From: Tannerella sp.
GTDB lineage: Bacteria > Bacteroidota > Bacteroidia > Bacteroidales > Tannerellaceae
Length of the DNA: 15,635 bases
Direction: 5' to 3'
NCBI GenBank assembly: GCA_031262895.1
Contig: JAISGW010000162.1
Location: forward strand, 1-15,635
Positions 7,572-15,016 of the stretch are shown here, piece after piece. Each line of letters begins with the position of its first letter. The first letter of the stretch is position 1. The notes beneath the pieces are model-generated. The model ran no database searches and was not told where the DNA came from. It saw only the letters and a program-made list of their open reading frames with translations. Position numbers and translations under genes: made by a program.

Positions 7572-8405
7572 ATGAAAAAGAACGCAGTCTACCTGCTCAT
7601 GGCAGGCGTATTAATGGTGGGCATGGCTGCCTGCGGCGGAAAAAAAGCGAACGAAAACAAGCAAGAAGCCGCCCGCGAAAAAGCTGCTGCCGAAGCAGGC
7701 ATTCCTTCCAAGAATTTGCTTACGGCAGAAATCAAAGAGGAGACCTTGAGCTACCTCCACGACATGCCGGCTTCCGAACTCCCGTACCGTTTGGCCAACG
7801 GGCAAGTCAAAATAGGTGTGGGCAACCTTTCTTATATGCTGCCTGTTCAAAAGGCGGACGAATTGACGACACCGGCTCAAAAAGCGCGGGCTTGCGGCAT
7901 TTACCTGAGCGATTATGTCGTGCTGAAAACTTTGGGGCAACCTGGGACCGAACTGGAAAAGGTTTTGGGCAAGCTCACACAAGACCTCGACGTCACCTTC
8001 GTGCTGAACATCGTCCATGAGAGCCTGCCGCCTGCCGGTACGGGCGACGATTTCGGCCGTGCCCTCCAAGCCCAGGAAAAGCAAATCATGGATCAGATGG
8101 AAGCCAATAATAAAGTGGATATGGAAATCGAACTCCTTGGCGGTATGGCTGCCGAATCGGCTTGCTTCTATGCCAATCCCTCGTTAGTAGTCAAAGGCGA
8201 CGCCACTTGGGCCGGCCTTTCCGATAACATGCTCAAACGCTTGGGTATCCTTCAACAAATCATCTCTGACCTTTCCAATTACTATCCCGACTTGAAGCAA
8301 TTGGGTGAGGTTTTGTCTCCCCTGAAAGGTAAAATCGGCGGCGTGACGGAAACCCGGGCGGCAAAAGCCGACATCCTGTCCATAAGGAATGCTTTGCTGA
8401 AATAG
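7572..8405 (+). CDS. Predicted lipoprotein of unknown function
   Basis: The 277-residue product starts with a type II signal peptide: MKKNA, a hydrophobic core, and a lipobox ending MAAC with the lipidated Cys at position 21. A charged, helix-prone linker (KKANENKQEAAREKAAAE) follows, then a mostly helical body. The sequence after the Cys (GGKK) lacks the acidic export signal described for Bacteroidota surface lipoproteins, so it may stay periplasmic. I do not recognise the family and no catalytic motif stands out. It lies 51 bp after the ABC transporter, with no promoter box between them and a stem-loop terminator just downstream. It is therefore most likely the last gene of an rnr-ABC-lipoprotein transcript and might be an accessory factor for the transporter. 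The A-rich sequence before the ATG suits Bacteroidota initiation. Confidence 0.85.
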   Translation: MKKNAVYLLMAGVLMVGMAACGGKKANENKQEAAREKAAAEAGIPSKNLLTAEIKEETLSYLHDMPASELPYRLANGQVKIGVGNLSYMLPVQKADELTTPAQKARACGIYLSDYVVLKTLGQPGTELEKVLGKLTQDLDVTFVLNIVHESLPPAGTGDDFGRALQAQEKQIMDQMEANNKVDMEIELLGGMAAESACFYANPSLVVKGDATWAGLSDNMLKRLGILQQIISDLSNYYPDLKQLGEVLSPLKGKIGGVTETRAAKADILSIRNALLK

Positions 8406-8450
8406 AGACGTACTACTTCTATATATCATCCGAAAAAGAAAAGACAATTG

Positions 8451-8484
8451 AAGGGGGAGGACGAAAGCCTTCCCCCTTTCCTTA
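8451..8484 (+). terminator. Stem-loop terminator after the lipoprotein gene
   Basis: The left arm AAGGGGGAGG (8451-8460) pairs with CCTTCCCCCTT (8468-8478) with a single bulged T and a 7-nt loop, followed by the T-rich tail TCCTTATTAT. It lies 46 bp after the lipoprotein stop and 11 bp before the glycosidase start. Terminator and next start codon are so close that some read-through or a different promoter must supply the glycosidase. Confidence 0.65.
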
Positions 8485-8494
8485 TTATATAAAT

Positions 8495-10333
8495 ATGATG
8501 AAGCTATCCTTATTGGGACTCGGTCTGCTCTTGGCCGTGCATGCCACGGGGCAGGAAGCACCCGCAGTGGACGGTTATCCCATCGCTAACTTTGCCTTGA
8601 CCGTTAACGCTTCGGCTACGGGCGACTTCTTCGGGCGTATCTATCGGAATCCCGGTAAACTGGGCGAATGGCTTTCCGACGAAGGGAACCTTTCCTTTTC
8701 CCTTGAACGCGATGGGCGTAGCTGCTGTTTCTCCGACTTCCGGCGAAAAACAGTGCGGCGACGTTTCCCCTTTGTGGAAAACGACTATGCGGACGCTCCG
8801 CTGGACAAAGGGCTTAGCCTGCGTATGGAAGCCTTTTGCCCCTTAGCGACCAACGACCTCCGGACGAGCGCCTTGCCCGTCCTGCTCTGCGAGCTGTCTT
8901 GTACGAACAGCCGTTCGGCGACGGATTCCTTTACCTTGGTCGTCCGCCCCGCCAAAGCAGGAACCTTCTTCCACGGAGGTGGTTTGAGCGGCCTGGAAGG
9001 AAAAGACTGCCGCCTCAGTTGCGACGCCGAAGGGCGGAGCGACGAGAAAGGAACGCTGCTGATTCCTGTCCGCCTCAAGGCAAAAGAAACGACGCGCCTG
9101 CGTTTAGTACTCTCTTTTTATGACAAGGACTGGCTGTCGGCGGCCGATTTTAAGGACGCGGCGGAAATAAACGCTTACGCCCGTCGCCTTTGGGACGTCC
9201 TCCGCGAAAAGACGCTGTCTCTGAGCGAGGCGCTCCCGAAAACGGGTGACCCGCAATTAGACGCCGACCTGCGCTGGTATCTTGTTCCGGCCGTCTCGCT
9301 GACCAAGTGCACCCGACGGGGGGAAGTGCTCACCATGGGTTATTGTGAGTTGAACCAACGTGACAGCTATTGGACTTCCTGGTTCCATCTCGTCTTTTTC
9401 AAGGATGCCGAGCGTCTCATGCTCCGCGAAAGCCTGGCGGCGGAGAAGCCTTCGGGCAAGATACCGACTACCATCCTCCCGCTCATCGAACGGAACGACG
9501 ACATAGACATCAATGCCTTCTTCTTGCTCCGGGAAGCCCGCTATTTCCTGTATTACCACGACTTGACCGTCCTGCGCGCCGACTGGTCGGGCATGAAGAA
9601 CGCCATGGACTGGCTCCTTTCACGCGACACTTCCGGAAAGGGCTTGCCTGAACAGGTCTCTTTCTGGGGCGATTGGAAAGATGTCAAAGGCGTTGAGGGG
9701 CGCCGTTACTCGCCTTTCTCCGCTTTGGTTTATTTGGGCGCCCTCAAACAGATGGTTTCCTTGGCGGGTGTGCTGGGCGACAAGCCGGCTGTCGCACGTT
9801 ATCAGGCCGCCTATCAGAAGGGATACGACTTCCTCAATCTCCCGACGGAACAGGGCGGATTGTGGAACGGGAATTACTACTGCCAGATTTGGCGCGACGG
9901 CAGCGTCAACCAACATATTCTGGAAGACCAGACCATAGGCATCTTCTTGGGCGTCGTTGCGCCCGAGCGGGCGGAGAAGATTATCGCCACCCTTGATAAG
10001 CACAACCGGACTCCTTACGGTATCTGCGAAACCTTTCCTTATTATCCCGCTTCCTTCGGTTATCCGCCGGGACGCTATCACAACGGCGGCGTATGGCCCT
10101 GGGTGAATTTCATGGATGCCTGGGCGCGCCTGCGCATGGGCCATAAGGCCGAAGCCATCGCCTTAGTCAAGCAGGTGGCCAAAGCCGACCTTTACGATTC
10201 GGGCGACTACTCGCCCAACGAATACTTGGACAGCCGTACGGGGAAGAATCTCGGCTTCCAGCTCCAGGGTTGGAATGCGGCCCTCTTCGGCTTTACCTAC
10301 TTCGGGCTGCTTCATCCGCAAGTCTTGTATTAG
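8495..10333 (+). CDS. Exported glycoside hydrolase of the six-hairpin ((alpha/alpha)6) type
   Basis: The 612-residue product has a signal peptide (MMKLSLLGLGLLLAVHATG, probable cleavage near residue 19-20), so it is periplasmic or outer-membrane facing. The N-terminal part (about 30-230) looks like a beta-sandwich domain. The C-terminal part (about 245-605) has features of (alpha/alpha)6-barrel glycosidases: RDSYWTSW (289-296), ERNDDID (332-338), FWGDWKD (390-396), LEDQ (476-479) and YHNGGVWPW (528-536), the last resembling the C-terminal signature of glycogen-debranching, GH63/GH37 and GH116-like enzymes. Candidate acidic catalytic residues lie among D335, D336, D338, D393, D396 and E477, but I cannot choose the pair. 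The exact GH family is unresolved. No -33/-7 promoter is evident; translation starts at either of two adjacent ATGs. Its stop overlaps the convergent gene's stop. Confidence 0.75.
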   Translation: MMKLSLLGLGLLLAVHATGQEAPAVDGYPIANFALTVNASATGDFFGRIYRNPGKLGEWLSDEGNLSFSLERDGRSCCFSDFRRKTVRRRFPFVENDYADAPLDKGLSLRMEAFCPLATNDLRTSALPVLLCELSCTNSRSATDSFTLVVRPAKAGTFFHGGGLSGLEGKDCRLSCDAEGRSDEKGTLLIPVRLKAKETTRLRLVLSFYDKDWLSAADFKDAAEINAYARRLWDVLREKTLSLSEALPKTGDPQLDADLRWYLVPAVSLTKCTRRGEVLTMGYCELNQRDSYWTSWFHLVFFKDAERLMLRESLAAEKPSGKIPTTILPLIERNDDIDINAFFLLREARYFLYYHDLTVLRADWSGMKNAMDWLLSRDTSGKGLPEQVSFWGDWKDVKGVEGRRYSPFSALVYLGALKQMVSLAGVLGDKPAVARYQAAYQKGYDFLNLPTEQGGLWNGNYYCQIWRDGSVNQHILEDQTIGIFLGVVAPERAEKIIATLDKHNRTPYGICETFPYYPASFGYPPGRYHNGGVWPWVNFMDAWARLRMGHKAEAIALVKQVAKADLYDSGDYSPNEYLDSRTGKNLGFQLQGWNAALFGFTYFGLLHPQVLY

Positions 10334-11319
10334 GCTTTCAGCCGGACGAGATAGAGTTCCTGCCCCTTGCAAAAATAACAGGACGAACCTTCAGCATTTG
10401 CCGGACGCAAGGTGTGTATGTGTCCCGTATGATAGAAGTCGTCATCGAAACCTTCGGCCAGATTCCATGAGCGTCCCGAACGGGAATCGAAACAAAAGAA
10501 ATAGGAAGGTGCCGAAGCCATCCAATACCGTTTGCCCAAGCGGAGGGGAGAGACGGGGATGCCTTCGTCGTCGGCAAATAATCCTCTTTGTATCCGGCCG
10601 TGCAACATGAGGGAGTCTAAGAGCAATTGCCCGGAATGGCTGGGCGGCAGGTATGCGTAGGGTATCTTTCCGAAGGGCGTTTGTTCGTAGCAGGTCACGC
10701 CAAGTTGGAAGGCAGGGGAGAGGCGAAGTTCGCCCTGGTAGCTGAGCCATGAGGCGGTCAGCAAGGGATGCGAGCGGATGGGGCGGAAGGCGGGGTCGTA
10801 TTCTTCCACATCCTGCTTGGTGCTGAATGCCTGCGTATCGGCGTCGAAAGCCGTATGTTCTTCGGCTGTCCAGATATGCTTGCCGCAAAGGACGGCCGAG
10901 TGGATACGCCCCTGCGGGAGCTTCTCCTTATGAAGCAATTCCCCAGAAAAGGAATAATAGAAGACGTCGTTCGTGTTTCCCATGGCAATCAGGCGTTGGT
11001 GGGGCGCGTCGACCAAGTAGGCGGCCACACGCATTTCTTCCGGCCGGGTCAGCCGCTCCGGCCGGCGGCTCGTGCGGTAATCTAAGCGGTAGAGTATGCC
11101 TTCGTCGGAGAGGAAGAACAAGTGGTCGCCGACCAGCTTCACCACCCGGGGGCTTCCGGCTTCGGGCGGCAAGGCGATGGCGGTCACTTCTCCGGCGATT
11201 TCCGAAAGGCGGCCGCTCGTTTCGCTCTGCAGGGTGGCGTCCGGGTTCAGCAGCCGGTAGGCCTTCCCCCCGCAAAGGATGAGAAGCGCCAATAGTAATA
11301 CTTGGAATGTACGTTTCAT
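10330..11319 (-). CDS. Exported or membrane-tethered protein, probable beta-propeller
   Basis: The 329-residue product has a short hydrophobic N-terminus (MKRTFQVLLLALLILCGG). Cys16 sits in a lipobox-like context (LILC), but Leu at -1 is atypical, so lipidation is uncertain and a signal anchor is possible. The body is a run of short beta-rich segments with blade-like phrases (HLFFLSDEGILYRLDYRT, DVFYYSFSGELLHKE, SYFFCFDSRSGRSWNL) about 40-50 residues apart. This resembles the six-bladed beta-propeller proteins common in Bacteroidota, and I see no catalytic motif. The gene begins 10 bp after the relA stop on the same strand and is probably translated from the relA transcript. Its TAA overlaps the TAG of the convergent glycosidase gene. 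Function unknown; the fold is inferred from pattern only. Confidence 0.75.
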   Translation of the reverse strand: MKRTFQVLLLALLILCGGKAYRLLNPDATLQSETSGRLSEIAGEVTAIALPPEAGSPRVVKLVGDHLFFLSDEGILYRLDYRTSRRPERLTRPEEMRVAAYLVDAPHQRLIAMGNTNDVFYYSFSGELLHKEKLPQGRIHSAVLCGKHIWTAEEHTAFDADTQAFSTKQDVEEYDPAFRPIRSHPLLTASWLSYQGELRLSPAFQLGVTCYEQTPFGKIPYAYLPPSHSGQLLLDSLMLHGRIQRGLFADDEGIPVSPLRLGKRYWMASAPSYFFCFDSRSGRSWNLAEGFDDDFYHTGHIHTLRPANAEGSSCYFCKGQELYLVRLKA

Positions 11320-11329
11320 TTGATGAGGT

Positions 11330-13552
11330 TTATCCTTCGCCTTGGCGTTGTACGGAGACGACGCCTCGGGTGTTCTTTATCTTGCTGATGAGTTGCGAAA
11401 GGGAAGGGGAGTCCTTCACTAAGACGCTGAAGCTGCCGTGGAAATAGCCGTCGCGCGAGTCGACTTGCAGGGAACGCAGCGCCACGCCTTTCTCTTTGCC
11501 GATGAGGGAGGTGATGTTGGTGACGATGCCGATGTCGTCGCGCCCCGTCACCAAGAGGGCGGCCACATATTCGTTGGAACCTTTCCCGCTCCAGCGGGCG
11601 TCGACGATGCGGTAGCCGAAACGGTTGCGCATTTCCTGTTCGTTGGGGCAGCCCTTGCGGTGTATGCGTATGCCCTGGGTGGAGACAAAGGCGAAGATGT
11701 CGTCGCCGTAAATAGGATTGCAGCATTTGGCCAGCTTGTAGTCTATGCCCGTCAGGTTCTTGTCGATGACCAGCACGTCCTGCTGCGTGGTCTTCTCTTC
11801 CACTTCGGTTTGTGCCGAGAAATTGCCGGCCGAGATAACCTCCGGCTCTGCCGCGCTTTCCTTCTCCTTCTTGTCCTGTTCCAAATATTCCTCTATGACC
11901 TGGTTAGGGTCTAACTTCCCGGAAGAGATGTCTATGTAGAATTCGGTGACGGTCTTGTATCCTTTCTTCTTGATATAACGCATCAGCGTCGGTTCGTCGA
12001 GTTCTATCTTCCGGTTCTTGAAACGGCGCTGCAGGAGTTCGCGGGCGTACTCGGCGTTCTTGGCAGCCTCTTCGCGCAAGGCCTGCTTGATGCGGATGCG
12101 GGCTTTCGAGGTGGCCACGATGGAGAGCCAGCCGGGCTTGGGCGACTGCGAGGGCTGGGTGTTGACCGAGACGCTGTCGCCGTTCTGCAAGACCTGCCGG
12201 ATGGGCACGTTCCGCCCGTTGACGATGGCCGAAACGCAATGGCAGCCCACTTCGGTATGCACGGCAAAGGCAAAGTCGAGCACCGTCGCCCCTTTAGGCA
12301 GTTTCAGCAGGGCGCCCTTGGGGGTGAAGACATATATCTCGTCGCTGTACAAATCCATGCGGAAGTTCTTCATCAGCTCGAAGGGGTCGGAATCTTTCGA
12401 CTCCAAAGCCATGCGGACGTTGGTCATGAATTCATCCAAGCCCACTTCTTCTTTCACGCCCTTGTATTTCCAATGGGCGGCCAGGCCGCGTTCGGCGATT
12501 TCGTCCATGCGGCGGGTGCGTATCTGCACTTCCACCCAACGGCCACCCGGTCCCATCACCGTGGTGTGCAGGCTCTCGTATCCGTTCGATTTGGGAATGG
12601 AAATCCAGTCTTTCATCCGCTTGGGATTGGGCTGGTACATGTTGGTGATGATAGAAAAGGCGCGCCAGCATTCGGAGCGTTCCTTCTCGAGCGAGGCGAA
12701 AGGCCCCTCCAGGATGATGCGGATGGCGAAGAGGTCGTATATGTTCTCGAACTCTATCTGCTGCTTCTTGAGCTTGTTGTTGATGGAATGAATCGACTTG
12801 GTGCGCCCCTTGATGTCGAAGCGGAAACCTTCCATCTCAAGCTTTTCTTTCACGGGGCGGATGAACTCGGCGATATAGGCGTCGCGCGAGCGTTTCGTTT
12901 CGCTCAATTTGAGCTTGATGAAATAGTAGCGTTCCGGGTCGGTGTATTTCAGAGACAAATCCTCCATCTCGCCCTTGATGCTGTAAAGGCCGAGGCGGTG
13001 TGCCAGGGGTGCGTACAGGTAAGCCGCCTCGCGGGAGAGGCGGAGGCGTTCTTCCGTGTCGACCATGCGTTTGCCGTTGCGCAACAAATAGAGGCGGTCG
13101 GCTATCATGAGCAGGATGACGCGCACGTCTTCGGCGAAGCTGAAGAGCAGGTGGTGGAAGTTCTCTGAATCGACGGCCGTGTTGCGGGCGTAAAGCTCGG
13201 AGGTGCGCAGCAGGCGCTCTACCAGCTTGGCGGCATCGTCCCCAAAGCCTTCCTTTACCTCTTCTATGGGCAGCAGCCCTTTCATGACGGGGCGGTAAAG
13301 CAGTAGGGCGATGAGGGAGGAACGTTTCAGGCCGATTTCCTCGGCCGCCAGCAGGGCCGTGTCCAAGGAGCGGAGCAGGCCGTTGATGCCGTTCTTGTCG
13401 CGCTGGTAGCAGCCCAAGGGGATGACGCGTTCCAGGATGCGGCGCACCTTCCCCGCATCCTCCTTCTCGAGCGTGGGGCGGAGGGCACGGAGCAGTCGCC
13501 GGTAACGGCAGGCAAATTCCTTCTTTTCTTCCGGGGTGAAAAAGATTTCCAT
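11330..13552 (-). CDS. relA: RelA-type (p)ppGpp synthetase with degenerate hydrolase domain
   Basis: The 740-residue RelA/SpoT homologue has all five domains: HD-like (about 45-190), synthetase (about 245-360), TGS (404-465), zinc-finger/conserved-Cys with C610-C611 (KCCNPIYGD and later RKGCPN), and ACT (661-735). The HDxxED hydrolase motif is replaced by Y86-R87-P-V-M90-K91, and the later ADRLHN is ADRLYL, so ppGpp hydrolysis should be lost. The synthetase core is intact (GRTKSIHSI, NGYESLHTTV, EVQIRT, AAHWKYK), with RMKD at 312-315. It should make (p)ppGpp from GTP/GDP and ATP on starved ribosomes. Start choice: the ATG at 13552 is preferred over an upstream in-frame TTG (13570) that overlaps the -7 box at 13568-13575. 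The propeller gene follows after 10 bp. Confidence 0.94.
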   Translation of the reverse strand: MEIFFTPEEKKEFACRYRRLLRALRPTLEKEDAGKVRRILERVIPLGCYQRDKNGINGLLRSLDTALLAAEEIGLKRSSLIALLLYRPVMKGLLPIEEVKEGFGDDAAKLVERLLRTSELYARNTAVDSENFHHLLFSFAEDVRVILLMIADRLYLLRNGKRMVDTEERLRLSREAAYLYAPLAHRLGLYSIKGEMEDLSLKYTDPERYYFIKLKLSETKRSRDAYIAEFIRPVKEKLEMEGFRFDIKGRTKSIHSINNKLKKQQIEFENIYDLFAIRIILEGPFASLEKERSECWRAFSIITNMYQPNPKRMKDWISIPKSNGYESLHTTVMGPGGRWVEVQIRTRRMDEIAERGLAAHWKYKGVKEEVGLDEFMTNVRMALESKDSDPFELMKNFRMDLYSDEIYVFTPKGALLKLPKGATVLDFAFAVHTEVGCHCVSAIVNGRNVPIRQVLQNGDSVSVNTQPSQSPKPGWLSIVATSKARIRIKQALREEAAKNAEYARELLQRRFKNRKIELDEPTLMRYIKKKGYKTVTEFYIDISSGKLDPNQVIEEYLEQDKKEKESAAEPEVISAGNFSAQTEVEEKTTQQDVLVIDKNLTGIDYKLAKCCNPIYGDDIFAFVSTQGIRIHRKGCPNEQEMRNRFGYRIVDARWSGKGSNEYVAALLVTGRDDIGIVTNITSLIGKEKGVALRSLQVDSRDGYFHGSFSVLVKDSPSLSQLISKIKNTRGVVSVQRQGEG

Positions 13553-13567
13553 CTCTCTTGTTTGCCA

Positions 13568-13575
13568 CAAAAGTA
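13568..13575 (-). promoter_or_regulatory. Probable -7 box of the relA promoter
   Basis: The minus strand reads TACTTTTG at 13575-13568, a full TAnnTTTG match. No clean TTTG sits 19-21 nt upstream; only a TTTT-like stretch lies there. Transcription would start only about 10 nt before the ATG at 13552, giving a very short leader. Confidence 0.55.
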
Positions 13576-13635
13576 ATCAATTATGAATTATGAAAACCAC
13601 TGCCAGAAGGCGGCGAAGTATGTTTTATATTGTCG

Positions 13636-13643
13636 TACTTTTG
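13636..13643 (+). promoter_or_regulatory. Probable -7 box of the Rpn gene promoter
   Basis: TACTTTTG at 13636-13643 matches TAnnTTTG and is identical to the rnr and relA -7 boxes. No -33 TTTG is present at the expected distance. The position leaves a leader of roughly 20 nt before the ATG at 13669 and rules out the in-frame TTG at 13630. Confidence 0.55.
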
Positions 13644-13668
13644 TCGAAACTTCAAACAAAGAAACGAT

Positions 13669-14625
13669 ATGGCTATCTATTTGGATCCGAAGAACGACCT
13701 CATCTTCAAAAAGATTTTTGGAGAGAACGAGGACTTGTGCATCAGCCTGCTGAACGCCCTGCTGCCGCTTGACGACCCCATCAAGGAAATCACGTACAAT
13801 CCCGGCGAGGGCATTCCTGATATCCCCTTCATGAAAGACTCCATTGTCGACGTCCGTTGCACCGATGTCCGTGGACGGCAGTTTCTGGTCGAAATGCAGA
13901 TGCAATGGACGGACAGCTTCCAAAGCCGCGTCCTCTTCAATTCATCCAAGGCTTATGTCAGGCAAATGCGCAGGGGCGACGCCTACGACCTGCTCCAGCC
14001 GGTCTATTCCCTGAATTTGGTCAACGATATTTTTGAGCGCGACACCGAGGCCTATTACCATGACTACAAGATTGTAAACATTGCCAATACGGAGAAGCAA
14101 ATCAAGGGGCTGGAGTTCGTTTTCGTGGAACTGCCCAAGTTCGAGCCGAAGAACATGAACGAGAAAAGGATGGCCGTGCTCTGGCTGCGCTTCCTGACGG
14201 AGGTTGACGAGTCGGACACGGTTGCCCAGGACTTGCTGGCTGAACCCCTCATCCGGGAGGCGGTGAGAAAGCTCGAGATTAGCTCCTTCTCAAGGGACGA
14301 ATTGGAAATATATGACCGGGTGTGGGACGGCATACGTACCAAGCGCATGTTCTGGCGTGACGCCCAAAACCGGGAACACAAGCTGAAACAAAATATGACA
14401 GAGATGCGGCACGACTTGGAGGGAACCAAGCACGAATTGGAAGGAACCAAGCACGAACTGGAAGAAGCCAAGCACAAACAGAAAGAATCTCAACAGAAAG
14501 AAGCCGAAGTCCGGCGGAAATTGCTGGAAGAGCAAAAGGCGCGACAGGAAGAAAAGGCTGAAATCGCCCGTAAGCTGGAAGCCTTGGGCCTTTCGGTGGC
14601 CGACATCCGCAAAGCCTTAGAATAG
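13669..14625 (+). CDS. Rpn-family PD-(D/E)XK nuclease with coiled-coil tail (complete)
   Basis: The 318-residue product begins MAIYLDPKNDLIFKKIFGE, the characteristic opening of the Rpn / 'PD-(D/E)XK nuclease family transposase' group in Bacteroidota. The catalytic core is visible as D61 (IVDVRC) followed by E75-x-Q77 (LVEMQM). Conserved downstream phrases (YVRQMRRGDAY, PVYSLNLVND, FVFVELPKF) cover residues 100-160. Residues 243-303 form a highly charged coiled coil containing heptad repeats HDLEGTK-HELEGTK-HELEEAK, and the protein ends in the segment LEALGLSVADIRKALE. These proteins are DNA endonucleases with reported roles in recombination and phage defence. The gene stands alone, divergent from relA. 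The start was chosen from the -7 box position and an A-rich leader. It is a different subtype from the Rpn gene at the left edge. Confidence 0.92.
   Translation: MAIYLDPKNDLIFKKIFGENEDLCISLLNALLPLDDPIKEITYNPGEGIPDIPFMKDSIVDVRCTDVRGRQFLVEMQMQWTDSFQSRVLFNSSKAYVRQMRRGDAYDLLQPVYSLNLVNDIFERDTEAYYHDYKIVNIANTEKQIKGLEFVFVELPKFEPKNMNEKRMAVLWLRFLTEVDESDTVAQDLLAEPLIREAVRKLEISSFSRDELEIYDRVWDGIRTKRMFWRDAQNREHKLKQNMTEMRHDLEGTKHELEGTKHELEEAKHKQKESQQKEAEVRRKLLEEQKARQEEKAEIARKLEALGLSVADIRKALE
14410..14472 (+). repeat. Three 21-bp intragenic tandem repeats (heptads)
   Basis: Units at 14410-14430, 14431-14451 and 14452-14472 encode HDLEGTK, HELEGTK and HELEEAK. They are near-identical in DNA and in register with the coiled coil, so gain or loss of units would lengthen or shorten the tail without a frameshift. 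A fourth heptad (HKQKESQ, to 14493) is more diverged. Confidence 0.85.
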
Positions 14626-14681
14626 GGTGAAGAGTTTAGAGTGGAGAGTGAAGTGGGCGGGTCCGAGCGGCATGATGGTTT

Positions 14682-14774
14682 CGACAAACTCAGCCACCGT
14701 TACTGGTCGTTGCCGGTAGCCGGTCATACCGGTCGTTGAGTTTGTCGCTGGCCGTTGAGTTCGGCGAAACGACC
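14682..14774. repeat. Nested inverted repeats with CGACAAACTCA arms
   Basis: CGACAAACTCA (14682-14692) is perfectly inverted as TGAGTTTGTCG (14737-14747) around a 44-nt interior. The interior contains its own hairpin, CCGGT-CAT-ACCGG (14720-14732). A diverged third arm, GTTGAGTTCGGCGAAACGAC, follows at 14754-14773. The arms are close to the TTTCGACAAGCTCA-type intergenic repeat that I recall from many bacterial genomes. Confidence 0.75.
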
Positions 14775-14794
14775 TCATAATGGCCAATGTTATC

Positions 14795-15016
14795 CGGCGC
14801 GTAGCGCCGCCATCTGTATAGCCGGGGGGCCATGCCCCCTTGGAATAAGTCCACACATACCGCTTGGGCTGCCGTAGGTAGCCAATCTATGCCATCTTCA
14901 CGGACGCAAAAAATACGCGAAGCGACGACACGTCGCGCCCCCCCTCGGGGCTTGGAGCGGAACGGGGGTTGCGCTTCGCTCCACCCTCGGTTAATCAAAT
15001 GGCGCGCCTGCGGCGC
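14795..15016. repeat. String of short GC-rich triloop hairpins
   Basis: Four perfect 5-6 bp stems with 3-nt loops occur within 222 bp: CGGCGC-GTA-GCGCCG (14795-14809), GGGGGC-CAT-GCCCCC (14825-14839), GCGACG-ACA-CGTCGC (14922-14936) and GCGCC-TGC-GGCGC (15004-15016). Between them are GCCCC/GGGGC (14937-14951, loop 5) and GGAGCG/CGCTCC (arms 14954-14959 and 14977-14982). No coding signal explains them. Possibly a structured RNA or a composite interspersed repeat. Confidence 0.65.

Noticed and set aside
13553..13570. TTG start for relA at 13570
   Set aside because: It overlaps the -7 promoter box at 13568-13575; the ATG at 13552 is the natural start.
13630..13668. TTG start for the complete Rpn gene
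   Set aside because: It lies upstream of the -7 box at 13636-13643, so it would not be in the transcript; MAIYLDPKND is the family's usual start.
14690..14998. 102-codon minus-strand frame through the hairpin region
   Set aside because: It runs across palindromes, has an Arg/Pro/Gly-rich composition, and has no promoter or leader.
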